A stretch of 64,000 nt of DNA, taken from the NCBI RefSeq assembly GCF_042684365.1, contig NZ_JBHULI010000024.1, forward strand, positions 923,832 through 987,831. The letters run 5' to 3'. Below, piece after piece: positions 24,415 through 33,821 of this stretch (the stretch's first letter is position 1; the number at the start of each line of letters is the position of its first letter). The notes beneath the pieces were generated by a model. The model made no database searches, was not told the origin of the DNA, and saw only the letters and a program-made list of their open reading frames with translations. The translations under genes were made by a program, and so were the position numbers. The stretch comes from Gracilimonas halophila (GTDB lineage Bacteria > Bacteroidota > Rhodothermia > Balneolales > Balneolaceae).

Positions 24415-26823
24415 ATGAAGATCTACCCCAATTCCCTTTTAGATAAACTCGGGTTTGAACAAATTCGCCGGGCTGCACTGGAACTTACACAATCAGTGCG
24501 ATCGGAGGAGTTGCTTGAAACACTTAGGCCATCCTCCGGTAAAGAGCGGGTAGAACTCCTGACTCAACAGACGGCTGAAATGTTGGAGATCATTTCTGAT
24601 CCTGATCCGTTCCCACTGAGAGAATTCCCTGAAGTCCGGGATTACCTATCCACTTCAAAAGCCGAAGGCAGTCTTATTCCCCTTCCCGCTTTTGTAGATA
24701 TCCTGAAGATCTGCTCTGCCTCACGACAAGTAAAGAGATTCCTGAAAGCCCGTGGAGATACTTATCCCCGTCTTTTAAAAGTTTCTGAGGGACTCATCCC
24801 CATGAAGGAACTCGAAAACAGCATCAAGGAAAAAGTGACTGAGCATGGGGAGTTACGCGATGATGCCAGTCCGGAACTGCAATCCATTCGCCGAAAGCTT
24901 AACAAGCGTAAAAGTGATCTTCGGGGAACCATCAATCGTGCGATGAGCAAGGCCTCCAAAGACGGCATGTCTTCCGATGAAGGTGCCACCATCCGTAATG
25001 GACGAATGGTGATCCCGATCCAGGCTGAGTTTAAACGGAAAGTTCAGGGATTTGTACATGATGTTTCGGCCAGCGGACAAACGGTGTACATCGAGCCGGT
25101 GGAAGCACTGAACATGAATAATGAGATCCGGCAATTTGAGGCCGAAGAACAGCGTGAGATAGAGCGAATCCTAAAAGAGCTGACCAAACATGTTCGCCAA
25201 AACGCTGAGTACATCGACCAGAACACCTTATGTCTTGCAGAAATTGATGTGATCGCCGCCAAAGCGAAGCTCACTCAGAAACTGGACGGACTCATCCCTA
25301 TCATTGCGAAGAAAAATTATCTGAGTATAAAGGAAGCCTACAATCCCATTCTTCGGCTCAAAAATCTGAGTATCCGAAAAGAGGAAGATCGAGAGAAGAT
25401 CATTCCGTTATTCATGAAGCTGGAAGAAGACGAAAGATGCCTGATGATAACCGGACCGAATGCCGGAGGTAAATCGGTAGCTATGAAAACCGTGGGATTG
25501 TTGTCTCTGATGATGCAGTCTGGTTTTGGCGTTCCTGCCGACCCAACTTCCGAGCTTCCTATTTTCTCGGGGATTTATGTAGATATGGGAGATGACCAAT
25601 CGATTGAAGATGATTTGAGTACCTTCTCTTCTCGCTTACAATGGATGCGGGAAACGGTAAAACTATTTGAACCGGGCAGTCTGGTTTTGATCGATGAGGC
25701 CGCCGCCGGAACTGACCCTGGGGAAGGAGGCGCATTATTTCAGTCGTTCATCGAGCGGATGCTGGAACAGGATTGCAAGGTAATCGTAACTACTCACCAT
25801 GGGTCTCTGAAAGTATTCGCTCACGAGCATGAGATGGCCGTAAATGGCTCCATGGAATTCGACCAGTCTTCCCTCTCACCCACCTATAAATTCAAAAAAG
25901 GAATTCCCGGAAGCAGTTACGCTTTTGAAATTGCCCAGCGCATGAATCTGAATGAGGATGTTCTGAAGCGAGCCCGGGTATTGCTTGGTGAAGCCAAGAA
26001 CAAGATGGAATCACTGATCACCGAACTGGAGACGAAATCACAGCAGGCCGCTGAACTGAAAGAAAAATATACTTCTCTTCAGGCCAAGGCAGAATCTGAG
26101 CGGAAGAAGTTTGAGAATAAGATCCAGGCCATTGAAAAGGATAAGGAAAAGATCCGTGAGAAGGCGCTGAAGGAAGCAAAGTCGATCATGGATTCAGCGA
26201 ATCAGCGGGTGGAGCGGGCCGTGCAACAGATCGTGGAGCAGAACAAGGCCGATAAAGATGAGATCAAGGAGATCCGCAAAGAAGTTGATCAGGAGAAAAA
26301 AGATATTGACCGTTCGCTTCAGGAAATTGAGGATAAGAAAGAAGATCGTGAACAGGTAACCGACGATCCTCCTAAAAAAGGAGATCACGTTCGATTTAAG
26401 GATGGCAACACAACCGGAGAATTAGTTGAGATCAATGGTAAAAATGCAGTTGTGCAAGCCGGTGGACTTAGGCTAAAAACCAAGTACAAGAATTTGGTGA
26501 AGGTTGAAAAGAAGAAGGATAAAAAGACTAAAGCCCGTTCATCCATTATGGTTGGGGATAATAGCCTGACCACAGAAATGGTAAAGCCTTCCATCGAAGT
26601 TCGGGGAATGAGAACCGAAGATGCCCTGCATGAAGTCACCCAGTACATCGACCGTGCCGTCTTCAGGAATATGAATCAGGTGGAGATCATTCACGGGAAA
26701 GGTGATGGGATCTTGCGAAGTCAGATCCAATCGTATCTCAATACCCGTAAAGATGTGAAAAGTGTTGAGACCGCTCCTATTGAAAGAGGTGGAGCGGGTT
26801 GTACGATTGTGAAACTGAAGTGA
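24415..26823 (+). CDS. mutS2: MutS2-family ATPase/endonuclease
   Basis: An 802-residue MutS2. The N-terminal core and clamp lead to the ABC ATPase with Walker A GPNAGGKS, Walker B LVLIDEAAAGTDP and the switch His in VTTHHGSLK. A long coiled coil follows, and a C-terminal Smr nuclease domain (IEVRGMRTEDALHEV and the catalytic-region IHGKGDG). MutS2 is not a mismatch-repair protein; in other bacteria it suppresses recombination or splits collided ribosomes. It is a single gene after the REP cluster and converges with clpB. Confidence 0.95.
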   Translation: MKIYPNSLLDKLGFEQIRRAALELTQSVRSEELLETLRPSSGKERVELLTQQTAEMLEIISDPDPFPLREFPEVRDYLSTSKAEGSLIPLPAFVDILKICSASRQVKRFLKARGDTYPRLLKVSEGLIPMKELENSIKEKVTEHGELRDDASPELQSIRRKLNKRKSDLRGTINRAMSKASKDGMSSDEGATIRNGRMVIPIQAEFKRKVQGFVHDVSASGQTVYIEPVEALNMNNEIRQFEAEEQREIERILKELTKHVRQNAEYIDQNTLCLAEIDVIAAKAKLTQKLDGLIPIIAKKNYLSIKEAYNPILRLKNLSIRKEEDREKIIPLFMKLEEDERCLMITGPNAGGKSVAMKTVGLLSLMMQSGFGVPADPTSELPIFSGIYVDMGDDQSIEDDLSTFSSRLQWMRETVKLFEPGSLVLIDEAAAGTDPGEGGALFQSFIERMLEQDCKVIVTTHHGSLKVFAHEHEMAVNGSMEFDQSSLSPTYKFKKGIPGSSYAFEIAQRMNLNEDVLKRARVLLGEAKNKMESLITELETKSQQAAELKEKYTSLQAKAESERKKFENKIQAIEKDKEKIREKALKEAKSIMDSANQRVERAVQQIVEQNKADKDEIKEIRKEVDQEKKDIDRSLQEIEDKKEDREQVTDDPPKKGDHVRFKDGNTTGELVEINGKNAVVQAGGLRLKTKYKNLVKVEKKKDKKTKARSSIMVGDNSLTTEMVKPSIEVRGMRTEDALHEVTQYIDRAVFRNMNQVEIIHGKGDGILRSQIQSYLNTRKDVKSVETAPIERGGAGCTIVKLK

Positions 26824-26855
26824 GAAATTGGAAATTTTGAATTTACTACTCGCAT

Positions 26856-26899
26856 GGAACCGGAGGTTCCGGCAGGCATTCCGAACGAGACGTTCGGAA
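26856..26899. repeat. Two hairpins between mutS2 and clpB
   Basis: The first hairpin, 26856-26870, has 6-bp arms GGAACC/GGTTCC. The second has perfect 9-bp arms 26879-26887 and 26891-26899 around AGA. They lie between convergent genes and carry the GGAACG/CGTTCC theme of the local REPs, so they may be REP relatives acting as a bidirectional stop. Confidence 0.6.
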
Positions 26900-27000
26900 C
26901 GAGATAGAATCTATAAAACAAAAATGGGCTGAAGCTCTCACCCCAACCCATTCAATATTTCTTACGTCTTTTATCTAACGTCTTATATCTAAATCATTAC

Positions 27001-29640
27001 TTAATCACCTTCCGCCCACGCCTCGACATCTTCCACCACTTCGGCAAATTCAATAGCATCACCGTTTTTACTGATGGTGGCTTCGTAATGCACCGGGCCT
27101 TCTTCATCCCTGCTGATAAGCAGTGAAGCCAGCTTGTTGGTGATGTTTTGCTGAATCACCCGCTTCAATGGACGAGCACCGTACACCGGATCATATCCTC
27201 GAACGGCCATCCAGTCTTTGACAGCATCCGGAATATCCAGCTTCACGTTATTCTTCTTGAGCAATTTATGGACTCTGCGGAGCTGAATATCCACGATCTC
27301 ACGAATGTGCTGCTCACCCAGCGGATGAAATACAATGGTATCATCCACCCGGTTCAGGAATTCAGGTCGAATGGTCTGCTTCAACTGCTCGATCAGCTTG
27401 TTCTGAAGCTCTTCATACTTCTCGTCTGTCATATTACCGCCTGACTTCTCGATCTCATTGGAGATCAGGTGTGAACCTATGTTGGAGGTCATGATAATGA
27501 TGGTATTCTTGAAGTCCACCGTTACCCCTTTATTATCGGTAAGGCGGCCTTCATCCAGTACCTGCAACAGAATGTTAAATACATCCGGATGGGCTTTCTC
27601 GATCTCATCCAACAAGATCACAGAGTAAGGATGTCGGCGGGCGGCTTCGGTTAGCTGTCCGCCTTCATCGTAGCCCACGTATCCGGGAGGAGCCCCAACC
27701 AAACGGCTGACGCTATGCTTTTCCATATACTCACTCATGTCAATACGGATCATGGCCTGCTCATCATTGAACAAGAAATCGGCCAATGAACGGGCCAGTT
27801 CGGTTTTACCCACCCCGGTTGAACCGAGGAAGAAGAACGAACCGATGGGTTTCTGTTCATCCTGCAGTCCCGCACGCGAACGGCGTACGGCATCGGATAC
27901 AGCTTCAATGGCCTTGTCTTGTCCGATCACTCGTTTATGCAATTCATCTTCGAGATGAAGTAATTTCTTACGCTCACTTTGAAGCATCTTGCGAACGGGA
28001 ATTCCTGTCCACCGTGCCACGATATCAGCGATATCTTCAGCATCTACTTCTTCTTTTAAGAGAGATTGATTTTCCTGCATCTCATCCAGTTTGTCCTGAG
28101 CTTCTTTCAGGTCCGTTTCAAGCTGGGCGATTGTGCCATATCGCAATTCAGCTACTTTTTCATAGTTCCCTTGCCGTTCTGCTTTATCAGCTTCATTTCT
28201 TGTAGTGTCGATCGCCTGTTTCAGCTCTCTCACTTTCTGAATGAGCTCACGTTCCTGTTCCCACTGTACACGCATAGACTTACGCTGCTCTTCAAGGTCA
28301 GCCAATTCTTTTTCTATCCCCTTCATTTTGGACTGATCTTTCTCACGCTTAAGTGCTTCACGCTCGATCTCAAGCTGACGAATTTGTCGTTCCAGAGCAT
28401 CCAGTTCTTCGGGAAGAGAATCGATCTGTAATCGTAACCTTGATGCAGCCTCATCGATAAGGTCGATGGCTTTATCGGGCAGAAAACGATCGGCAATGTA
28501 TCGGTGTGAAAGTTCGGCGGCTGCCACTACGGCCGCATCTGTAATTCGAACCCCATGGTGCATTTCATAACGCTCTTGCAACCCCCGGAGAATAGAAACG
28601 GTGTCTTCTACGGAAGGCTCTCCTACCAATACAGACTGTAGGCGGCGTTCAAGTGCTTTGTCTTTTTCAATGTATTTGCGGTATTCATCAAGTGTAGTTG
28701 CACCGATGGCGTGAAGTTCTCCGCGAGCAAGTGCGGGCTTCAGGATATTAGCAGCATCCATCGCTCCTTCAGTTGCACCGGCTCCCACCAGGGTGTGGAT
28801 CTCATCAATAAATAATATGATCTCCCCATCTGAATCGGTTACATCCTTGACCACTGCTTTTAGGCGTTCCTCAAATTCACCCCGGAATTTAGTTCCTGCT
28901 ACCAGTGATCCCATGTCCAGTGCTACTATACGTTTTGATTTAAGTCCCTCAGGTACATCTCCTCTTACAATCCTAAGTGCCATTCCTTCGGCAATGGCCG
29001 TTTTACCTACACCCGGCTCACCGATCAATACCGGATTGTTCTTGGTACGACGGGTCAGGATCTGCATCACGCGCCGGATCTCCTGGTCACGGCCAATCAC
29101 CGGATCAAGCTTATTTTTCTCAGCCAGTTCATTCAGATCGCGGGCATATTTTTTGAGAGCTCCATAGCGGCTTTCGGCATTCGGGTCATCCACCGTTTGA
29201 TTACCGCGAACATCTTTCAGAACCTTTAAAATATTTTCTTTTGTTACACCTTGATCTTTGAGCAAGTTGGCAACTTCACCTTTAATACTCGCCATGCCTA
29301 TCAAAACATGCTCCGAGCTTATGTATTCATCGCCAAGTTTTGAGCCTTCTTTTTGAGCTACATCAAAGAGTTCTTTACTGTTGTTTGACAGGTACTGTCC
29401 TGAAACCGATGCGCCCTGAACTTTTGGAAGCCGCTCCAGGATGGAATCCACCACTTTAGCAATTGCAGAGGGGTTTGCTCCAAGCTTACTTAGAATAGTG
29501 TTTACGATACTCTCTTGATCACTTAAAAAAGCCTTTAAAATGTGAGCCGGTTCCACAGCCTGATTGTTACCACTTTGGGCAAGCTCCAGTGCTTTTTGAA
29601 CAGCTTCCTGCGCTTTCAGTGTAAATTTGTTCATATTCAT
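27001..29640 (-). CDS. clpB: Protein disaggregase ClpB
   Basis: A Hsp100 AAA+ unfoldase of 879 residues. An N-domain (FTLKAQEAVQKALELAQ) is followed by AAA-1 with Walker A GEPGVGKT, the coiled-coil middle domain (about residues 400-530) that separates ClpB from ClpA/ClpC, and AAA-2 with GSTGVGKT and VILLDEIEKAHP. With DnaK it rescues aggregated proteins. A good AAAGGAG lies before the ATG. The ORF starts MNMNKF, so ATG 29640 or 29634 may be used. The upstream CTGTCA/TTTCAG motifs resemble those before hsp20. Confidence 0.97.
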   Translation of the reverse strand: MNMNKFTLKAQEAVQKALELAQSGNNQAVEPAHILKAFLSDQESIVNTILSKLGANPSAIAKVVDSILERLPKVQGASVSGQYLSNNSKELFDVAQKEGSKLGDEYISSEHVLIGMASIKGEVANLLKDQGVTKENILKVLKDVRGNQTVDDPNAESRYGALKKYARDLNELAEKNKLDPVIGRDQEIRRVMQILTRRTKNNPVLIGEPGVGKTAIAEGMALRIVRGDVPEGLKSKRIVALDMGSLVAGTKFRGEFEERLKAVVKDVTDSDGEIILFIDEIHTLVGAGATEGAMDAANILKPALARGELHAIGATTLDEYRKYIEKDKALERRLQSVLVGEPSVEDTVSILRGLQERYEMHHGVRITDAAVVAAAELSHRYIADRFLPDKAIDLIDEAASRLRLQIDSLPEELDALERQIRQLEIEREALKREKDQSKMKGIEKELADLEEQRKSMRVQWEQERELIQKVRELKQAIDTTRNEADKAERQGNYEKVAELRYGTIAQLETDLKEAQDKLDEMQENQSLLKEEVDAEDIADIVARWTGIPVRKMLQSERKKLLHLEDELHKRVIGQDKAIEAVSDAVRRSRAGLQDEQKPIGSFFFLGSTGVGKTELARSLADFLFNDEQAMIRIDMSEYMEKHSVSRLVGAPPGYVGYDEGGQLTEAARRHPYSVILLDEIEKAHPDVFNILLQVLDEGRLTDNKGVTVDFKNTIIIMTSNIGSHLISNEIEKSGGNMTDEKYEELQNKLIEQLKQTIRPEFLNRVDDTIVFHPLGEQHIREIVDIQLRRVHKLLKKNNVKLDIPDAVKDWMAVRGYDPVYGARPLKRVIQQNITNKLASLLISRDEEGPVHYEATISKNGDAIEFAEVVEDVEAWAEGD

Positions 29641-29700
29641 ATTAAATCTCCTTTATTTATTTGTATTTAATATGACCAAAACCGTGCCTGTTCTTACATA

Positions 29701-29715
29701 TTGACAGAATTTCAG
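29701..29715 (-). promoter_or_regulatory. Possible stress-response element upstream of clpB
   Basis: Read leftward the sequence is CTGAAATTCTGTCAA, 61 nt before the clpB ATG. The CTGTCA half recurs before hsp20 (32161-32249) and CTGAAATT also recurs there. It is a candidate shared heat-shock element; no CIRCE box is present. Confidence 0.35.
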
Positions 29716-29785
29716 TAATCAGAAGTTTATTTAATATAGTCTGAATTATGAATATGGTGTGAAACCCAAAATGAAGAGCATAAAA

Positions 29786-29816
29786 AAACCCCGAACTGTA
29801 TCAGAGTTCAGGGTTT
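29786..29816 (-). terminator. Distal terminator after htrA
   Basis: 12-bp arms (29786-29797 and 29805-29816) with one mismatch and a 7-nt loop; leftward the stem runs into TTTTTTT. It is preceded by an AACCCAAACC stretch also seen at the proximal copy. Confidence 0.8.
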
Positions 29817-29944
29817 GGGTTTTTCGGGGTACAAAATCTTTAAATTTCTAATCCCTAAAATAAGAAATCTTTTAATTGATTCCCTGTAATTTTTAGTAAA
29901 TAGTTCTGTAATCTATAGATTATATCGATCGAACTTATAGAAAT

Positions 29945-29975
29945 AAACCTCGATCCGTATCAGGGACCAAGGTTT
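29945..29975 (-). terminator. Proximal terminator-like hairpin after htrA
   Basis: Imperfect arms 29945-29956 and 29963-29975. The loop and the 3' flank (GTTTGGGTTTT then CGGGGTACAAA on the plus strand) duplicate the distal copy 159 nt away, so the two are diverged copies. Confidence 0.55.
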
Positions 29976-30010
29976 GGGTTTTCGGGGTACAAATTTCTTG
30001 TCTTAATTAC

Positions 30011-31489
30011 TTATAGTTCAAAAGCTACATATTGTTCCGCATCGTTCCTAAGAACTGTCAACAAAATAACTTCATCTCCGGCTTCTATTGCTTTTTCGAT
30101 TTCCGCATAAAACTCATCGGTTGTTTCAGTCTTAGTGCGTTTTACATTGGTAATGATATCATTACTTCTCAAGCCTCTTTCATAAGCATTACTGGATTGA
30201 CTTATTTCCTGAACAATGATTCCTTCGATATCGTTGCCTATTCTGAACTGATTTCTGATATTTTGATTCAGATCCCGAACTGAGAAACCGAGACGTTCCT
30301 GAACATCCTCAGATTCAGTTTGATTTGCGGATGCAACCGGTCCTTCAGGGCGTTCTTCCAGGGTCACTTCCAGATTCATTTCTTCCTGATCGCGAATGAT
30401 ACCCAGATTGATGGTATCGCCCGGTTTCTTGGATGCAATGCTTGTTCTGAAGCTGTCCCAGTTTCTGATCTGATCATTATTCAGAGATACGATCACATCT
30501 TTAGTTTGCAATCCGGCTTTATCTGCAGGACCTCCTTCTTCAACCTGCCCAACAATTACACCTCGAACATTATCAAGACCAAGGGCACGAGCCATAGTTT
30601 GATCAACTTCGCCACCGAAAATCATTCCAAGATAACCTCGGCTAACTTCTCCATCTTCGATTAGATCATTCATAATACGTTCAGCAAGACTGATAGGAAT
30701 CGCAAAACCAATCCCATCGTTACCACCTGACCTTGACGCGATAGCGGAGTTAATTCCGACCAATTGGCCATTCATATCGATCAATGCTCCACCGGAGTTT
30801 CCTGGGTTGATGGCGGCATCCGTTTGAATGTAGTCACCAAAAAGTGTCAGGTTGTTAAGTGATCTGCCCCGGGCACTTACTATACCCATTGAAACGGTAT
30901 GTGCAAGATCTTCACTTAAAGGGCTTCCGATTGCCAATACAAACGACCCTACCTTCAGTGCATCACTGTCTCCCAATTCAACAGTTGGGATATTATCAAT
31001 ATCAACTTTTAGTACTGCGATATCTGTTTGAGGGTCAGTTCCAACCAGCTCGGCAGTAACTTCATTTCCATTATACAAGCGCACATTGATCTCATCTGTT
31101 TCAGCGATCACATGATTATTAGTGAGTATATATCCCTCTTCAGATACAATCACACCGGATCCTAATCCACGCTGTACTCGTTCCTGGGTTTCACTATCCC
31201 CTCTAGGCATTCCAAAGAATTGCGAAAAGGGATTTACCACTCGAACTTCCTGTGTTTTTTTGGTAGTAATAGTTACAACAGCCGGGTTTGTTTTTTCAGC
31301 TATATCAACAATAGCATCATTAAAATCCTTGAGTGAGGTGGCCGGTCGGTTTTCTGCAGACTCAATCTTATCAATATTTTTTGTTTCGGCAGAAAGGGAA
31401 ATAGAGTCACTATCCGTAGCCCAGTTAAATCCTAAAAGAACAATAACTGCAGCGGCTACCCCAAATATATTTCTTACTGTAGTATTCAT
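30011..31489 (-). CDS. Periplasmic serine protease HtrA/DegP
   Basis: A Do-family protease-chaperone of 492 residues with an N-terminal signal anchor (about residues 7-25), a trypsin-like domain with His in TNNHVI, Asp in TDIAVLKV and Ser in NPGNSGGAL, and two PDZ domains (GYLGMIFGG onward and LGFSVRDLN onward). It degrades or refolds damaged envelope proteins. It forms a stress-gene group with clpB, downstream, and hsp20, upstream, all leftward but each with its own stop signals. Confidence 0.95.
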   Translation of the reverse strand: MNTTVRNIFGVAAAVIVLLGFNWATDSDSISLSAETKNIDKIESAENRPATSLKDFNDAIVDIAEKTNPAVVTITTKKTQEVRVVNPFSQFFGMPRGDSETQERVQRGLGSGVIVSEEGYILTNNHVIAETDEINVRLYNGNEVTAELVGTDPQTDIAVLKVDIDNIPTVELGDSDALKVGSFVLAIGSPLSEDLAHTVSMGIVSARGRSLNNLTLFGDYIQTDAAINPGNSGGALIDMNGQLVGINSAIASRSGGNDGIGFAIPISLAERIMNDLIEDGEVSRGYLGMIFGGEVDQTMARALGLDNVRGVIVGQVEEGGPADKAGLQTKDVIVSLNNDQIRNWDSFRTSIASKKPGDTINLGIIRDQEEMNLEVTLEERPEGPVASANQTESEDVQERLGFSVRDLNQNIRNQFRIGNDIEGIIVQEISQSSNAYERGLRSNDIITNVKRTKTETTDEFYAEIEKAIEAGDEVILLTVLRNDAEQYVAFEL

Positions 31490-31597
31490 ATTTTTCTATG
31501 CTTTTTTGTATTTGATGTTTGCGGTTCTACAACGCATGAAATTTTGAAAATTGTGTATTCCCACAAACCTTTACATTCATTTCATTAATAATAAGAA

Positions 31598-31625
31598 ACC
31601 GGAGCCCTGTTCAAGGAGCTCCGGT
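31598..31625 (-). terminator. Terminator after hsp20
   Basis: 8-bp arms (31598-31605 and 31618-31625, ACCGGAGC/GCTCCGGT) followed leftward by TTCTTATTATT. Confidence 0.75.
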
Positions 31626-31647
31626 CCTCTTAACCAATCGATCAAGC

Positions 31648-32076
31648 TTAGTTTATCTTGATCTGCTTCTTAACCTTTTCTTCTCTTTTTGCAATGGTGA
31701 TATTGAGAATACCATTCTCATATTTTGCTTCAATGCTTTCTTCATCAATGCTATCCGGAAGCTGGAAAGAGCGGTTGAATGAACCAAACTTTGATTCTAC
31801 ACGATGGTAGTTCTTCCCTTCTTCTTCCTGTTCTAATTTACGTTCACCGCTAATTGAGAGGCGACCGTTATCGAGATCTACATTAATATCCTCTTTATTC
31901 ATGCCCGGCAGTGCCACAGATACTTCAAATTCTGTTTCAGTTTCAGAAATATCTACACTTGGCATAAATGAATCTCTGTGATAGTTGAGGGATTCATTGA
32001 AGAATTCATCAAGAACGTCACTGAAATTCTTGGAATGCAGATCAACATTGGGTCGGGAATATTTGATAAGTGCCAT
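31648..32076 (-). CDS. Small heat-shock protein Hsp20
   Basis: A 142-residue alpha-crystallin-type chaperone that holds unfolding proteins. The domain spans about residues 38-135: DISETETEFEVSVALPGMNKEDI, the beta-strand block LSISGERK and the end GILNITIAK typical of the family. The length is normal. It lies between DAHP synthase and htrA and has its own upstream region with CTGTCA repeats. Confidence 0.93.
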   Translation of the reverse strand: MALIKYSRPNVDLHSKNFSDVLDEFFNESLNYHRDSFMPSVDISETETEFEVSVALPGMNKEDINVDLDNGRLSISGERKLEQEEEGKNYHRVESKFGSFNRSFQLPDSIDEESIEAKYENGILNITIAKREEKVKKQIKIN

Positions 32077-32160
32077 AATGAACCTCTTTATTTAATTTGT
32101 TTTTATGATTCACCATTACTTATACAAGCTTCATACCATCAAAAAAAGAGCACCCCTAAT

Positions 32161-32249
32161 CTGACAGACGGACAATATCAGCCTGTTGAAATTTCAGTCC
32201 AATTATAAAGAGAAGAAATGTTGACAGTCCGCAGTAGCAGGTCTGTCAG
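32161..32249 (-). promoter_or_regulatory. CTGTCAG inverted repeats upstream of hsp20
   Basis: CTGACAGAC at 32161-32169 and GTCTGTCAG at 32241-32249 are a perfect 9-bp inverted pair 71 bp apart. A third related copy, TTGACAG at 32221-32227, lies between. The same heptamer occurs before clpB. The set could bind a stress regulator or form part of promoter elements. Confidence 0.4.
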
Positions 32250-32275
32250 TTCACATACAAACTTGGCAGACATTC

Positions 32276-32342
32276 AGGTTTTAGGTGTTAGACGAAAGGT
32301 GTTAGGGATATTCTTACACCTAACACCTCGCCACTAAAACCT
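32276..32342 (-). terminator. Nested hairpin after DAHP synthase gene
   Basis: Outer perfect 9-bp arms AGGTTTTAG/CTAAAACCT (32276-32284, 32334-32342) enclose inner perfect 9-bp arms GGTGTTAGG/CCTAACACC (32298-32306, 32319-32327). It starts 4 nt past the DAHP synthase stop. No strong T-run, so it may also be a repeat element. Confidence 0.6.
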
Positions 32343-32345
32343 ATA

Positions 32346-33704
32346 TTAAGAATAGCTTTTTTTCCATTCACGGGCTACGAGAAATGCCATCTCCAGGCTT
32401 TGCTCATAATTTAGGCGTGGATCGCAGAAGGTTTCGTAGTTTCGATTGAGTTCATCTTCTTCCAATCCTTTAGCTCCACCTACGCATTCGGTTACATTAT
32501 CACCTGTTAGCTCCAGGTGAACACCGCCAAGATAACTTCCTTCCGAACGATGAATCGCAAAGGCAGAGCGAACCTCACTAATAATGTCATCAAAATTGCG
32601 GGTTTTAATTCCGCCATCAGTACTAAAGGTATTTCCATGCATGGGATCGGAACTCCATACCACCGGAAAACCCTCGCGCCTTACAGCCTGAATCAATTTA
32701 GGTAGCTCTTCCTCTACGATGTCTTTCCCAAAACGAGTGATAAGCACGATCTTACCTGCCTCATGACTTGGATTTAAAGTCTCTATCAATTTCAGAGTTT
32801 CATCAATCTCATAAGGTGGCCCAATTTTTATACCCACAGGATTATTGATCCCTTTGAAGTATTCAACGTGTGCTCCGTCCAGTTCACGGGTTCGGTTCCC
32901 TAACCATACCATGTGTGCACTTAAATTAAAATGACCACTTTTACGAGGAACAGGGCGGGTTTGTGCAGAATCATAATAGAGATTCAACGCTTCATGAGAA
33001 GTATAGAAATCCACTTTTTGAAGTGTTGTAAAAGTGTCGGGCGCTATAGCCTCCACAAAACGAACAGCCTTCGTTATCGAATTCACCATTTCCTCATACT
33101 CGGCATAATATTCGTTATTACGCATGAAATCGAGCTCCCATTGTTCCGGGTGATGCAAGTCTGCAAAACCTTCATCTGCCAACGCTCTCAGGAAATTCAA
33201 TGTAAGACCGGCTTTATGATAGCCCTCGACCAATCGGTCCGGATCCGGCATTCTTATTCCTGACTCAGATTCGAATCCATTGATAAGATCCCCGCGATAA
33301 TTGTGGATCTCTTCGCCGTTTACCATTTCAAAGTCACTGGATCTTGGTTTGGCATATTGCCCGGCAATTCTACCCACACGCAATACAGGAGCTCCCATTT
33401 CATGGATGAGGATGAAACTCATCTGCAGCAACACCTTTACCATATTCACGATCTTCGGAGCTTTGGTTGCATCAAAACTTTCCGCACAATCACCTCCTTG
33501 CAAAAGAAATGCTCTGCCAGCAGCAACATCAGCAAGTTTGGTTTTTAAAGCCTCAATTTCCCAGGATGTAACCAATGGGGGTAAAGATTTTAAAGTCTGG
33601 TAACTTTCCTCTAATTTTGTTTGATTAGGATATACCGGAAGCTGCTTTACCGGTTTATCTTTCCAGGAAGTTGGGGACCAATTTTTATGTGCTACTTCTT
33701 GCAT
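32346..33704 (-). CDS. Class II DAHP synthase
   Basis: 3-deoxy-7-phosphoheptulonate synthase of the plant/AroA-II type, 452 residues, the first step of the shikimate pathway (PEP plus erythrose 4-phosphate). It shows WSPTSWKDKPVKQLP at the N-terminus, FLLQGGDCAESF, RVGRIAGQYAKPRS, the metal and substrate block HMVWLGNRTRELDGAHVEY, VVWSSDPMHGNT and the C-terminal GGVHLELTGDNVTECVGG. It is a monocistronic gene, divergent from the cyclase gene. Confidence 0.96.
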   Translation of the reverse strand: MQEVAHKNWSPTSWKDKPVKQLPVYPNQTKLEESYQTLKSLPPLVTSWEIEALKTKLADVAAGRAFLLQGGDCAESFDATKAPKIVNMVKVLLQMSFILIHEMGAPVLRVGRIAGQYAKPRSSDFEMVNGEEIHNYRGDLINGFESESGIRMPDPDRLVEGYHKAGLTLNFLRALADEGFADLHHPEQWELDFMRNNEYYAEYEEMVNSITKAVRFVEAIAPDTFTTLQKVDFYTSHEALNLYYDSAQTRPVPRKSGHFNLSAHMVWLGNRTRELDGAHVEYFKGINNPVGIKIGPPYEIDETLKLIETLNPSHEAGKIVLITRFGKDIVEEELPKLIQAVRREGFPVVWSSDPMHGNTFSTDGGIKTRNFDDIISEVRSAFAIHRSEGSYLGGVHLELTGDNVTECVGGAKGLEEDELNRNYETFCDPRLNYEQSLEMAFLVAREWKKSYS

Positions 33705-33821
33705 AGGATTTTTTTCTTAATGAAGCCTAAAACTATTGGTTTTTCGGGGTTAATGCTCAAATTTCTTACACATTGTAACAATCAATGAAATATATTAGGG
33801 TCGAATTTTAAAAATCACACT

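Noticed and set aside
32276..32342. An aromatic amino-acid leader or attenuator for DAHP synthase
   Set aside because: The hairpin lies after the gene, not before it, and no leader peptide with Trp, Phe or Tyr runs was seen in the 33705-33821 upstream region.
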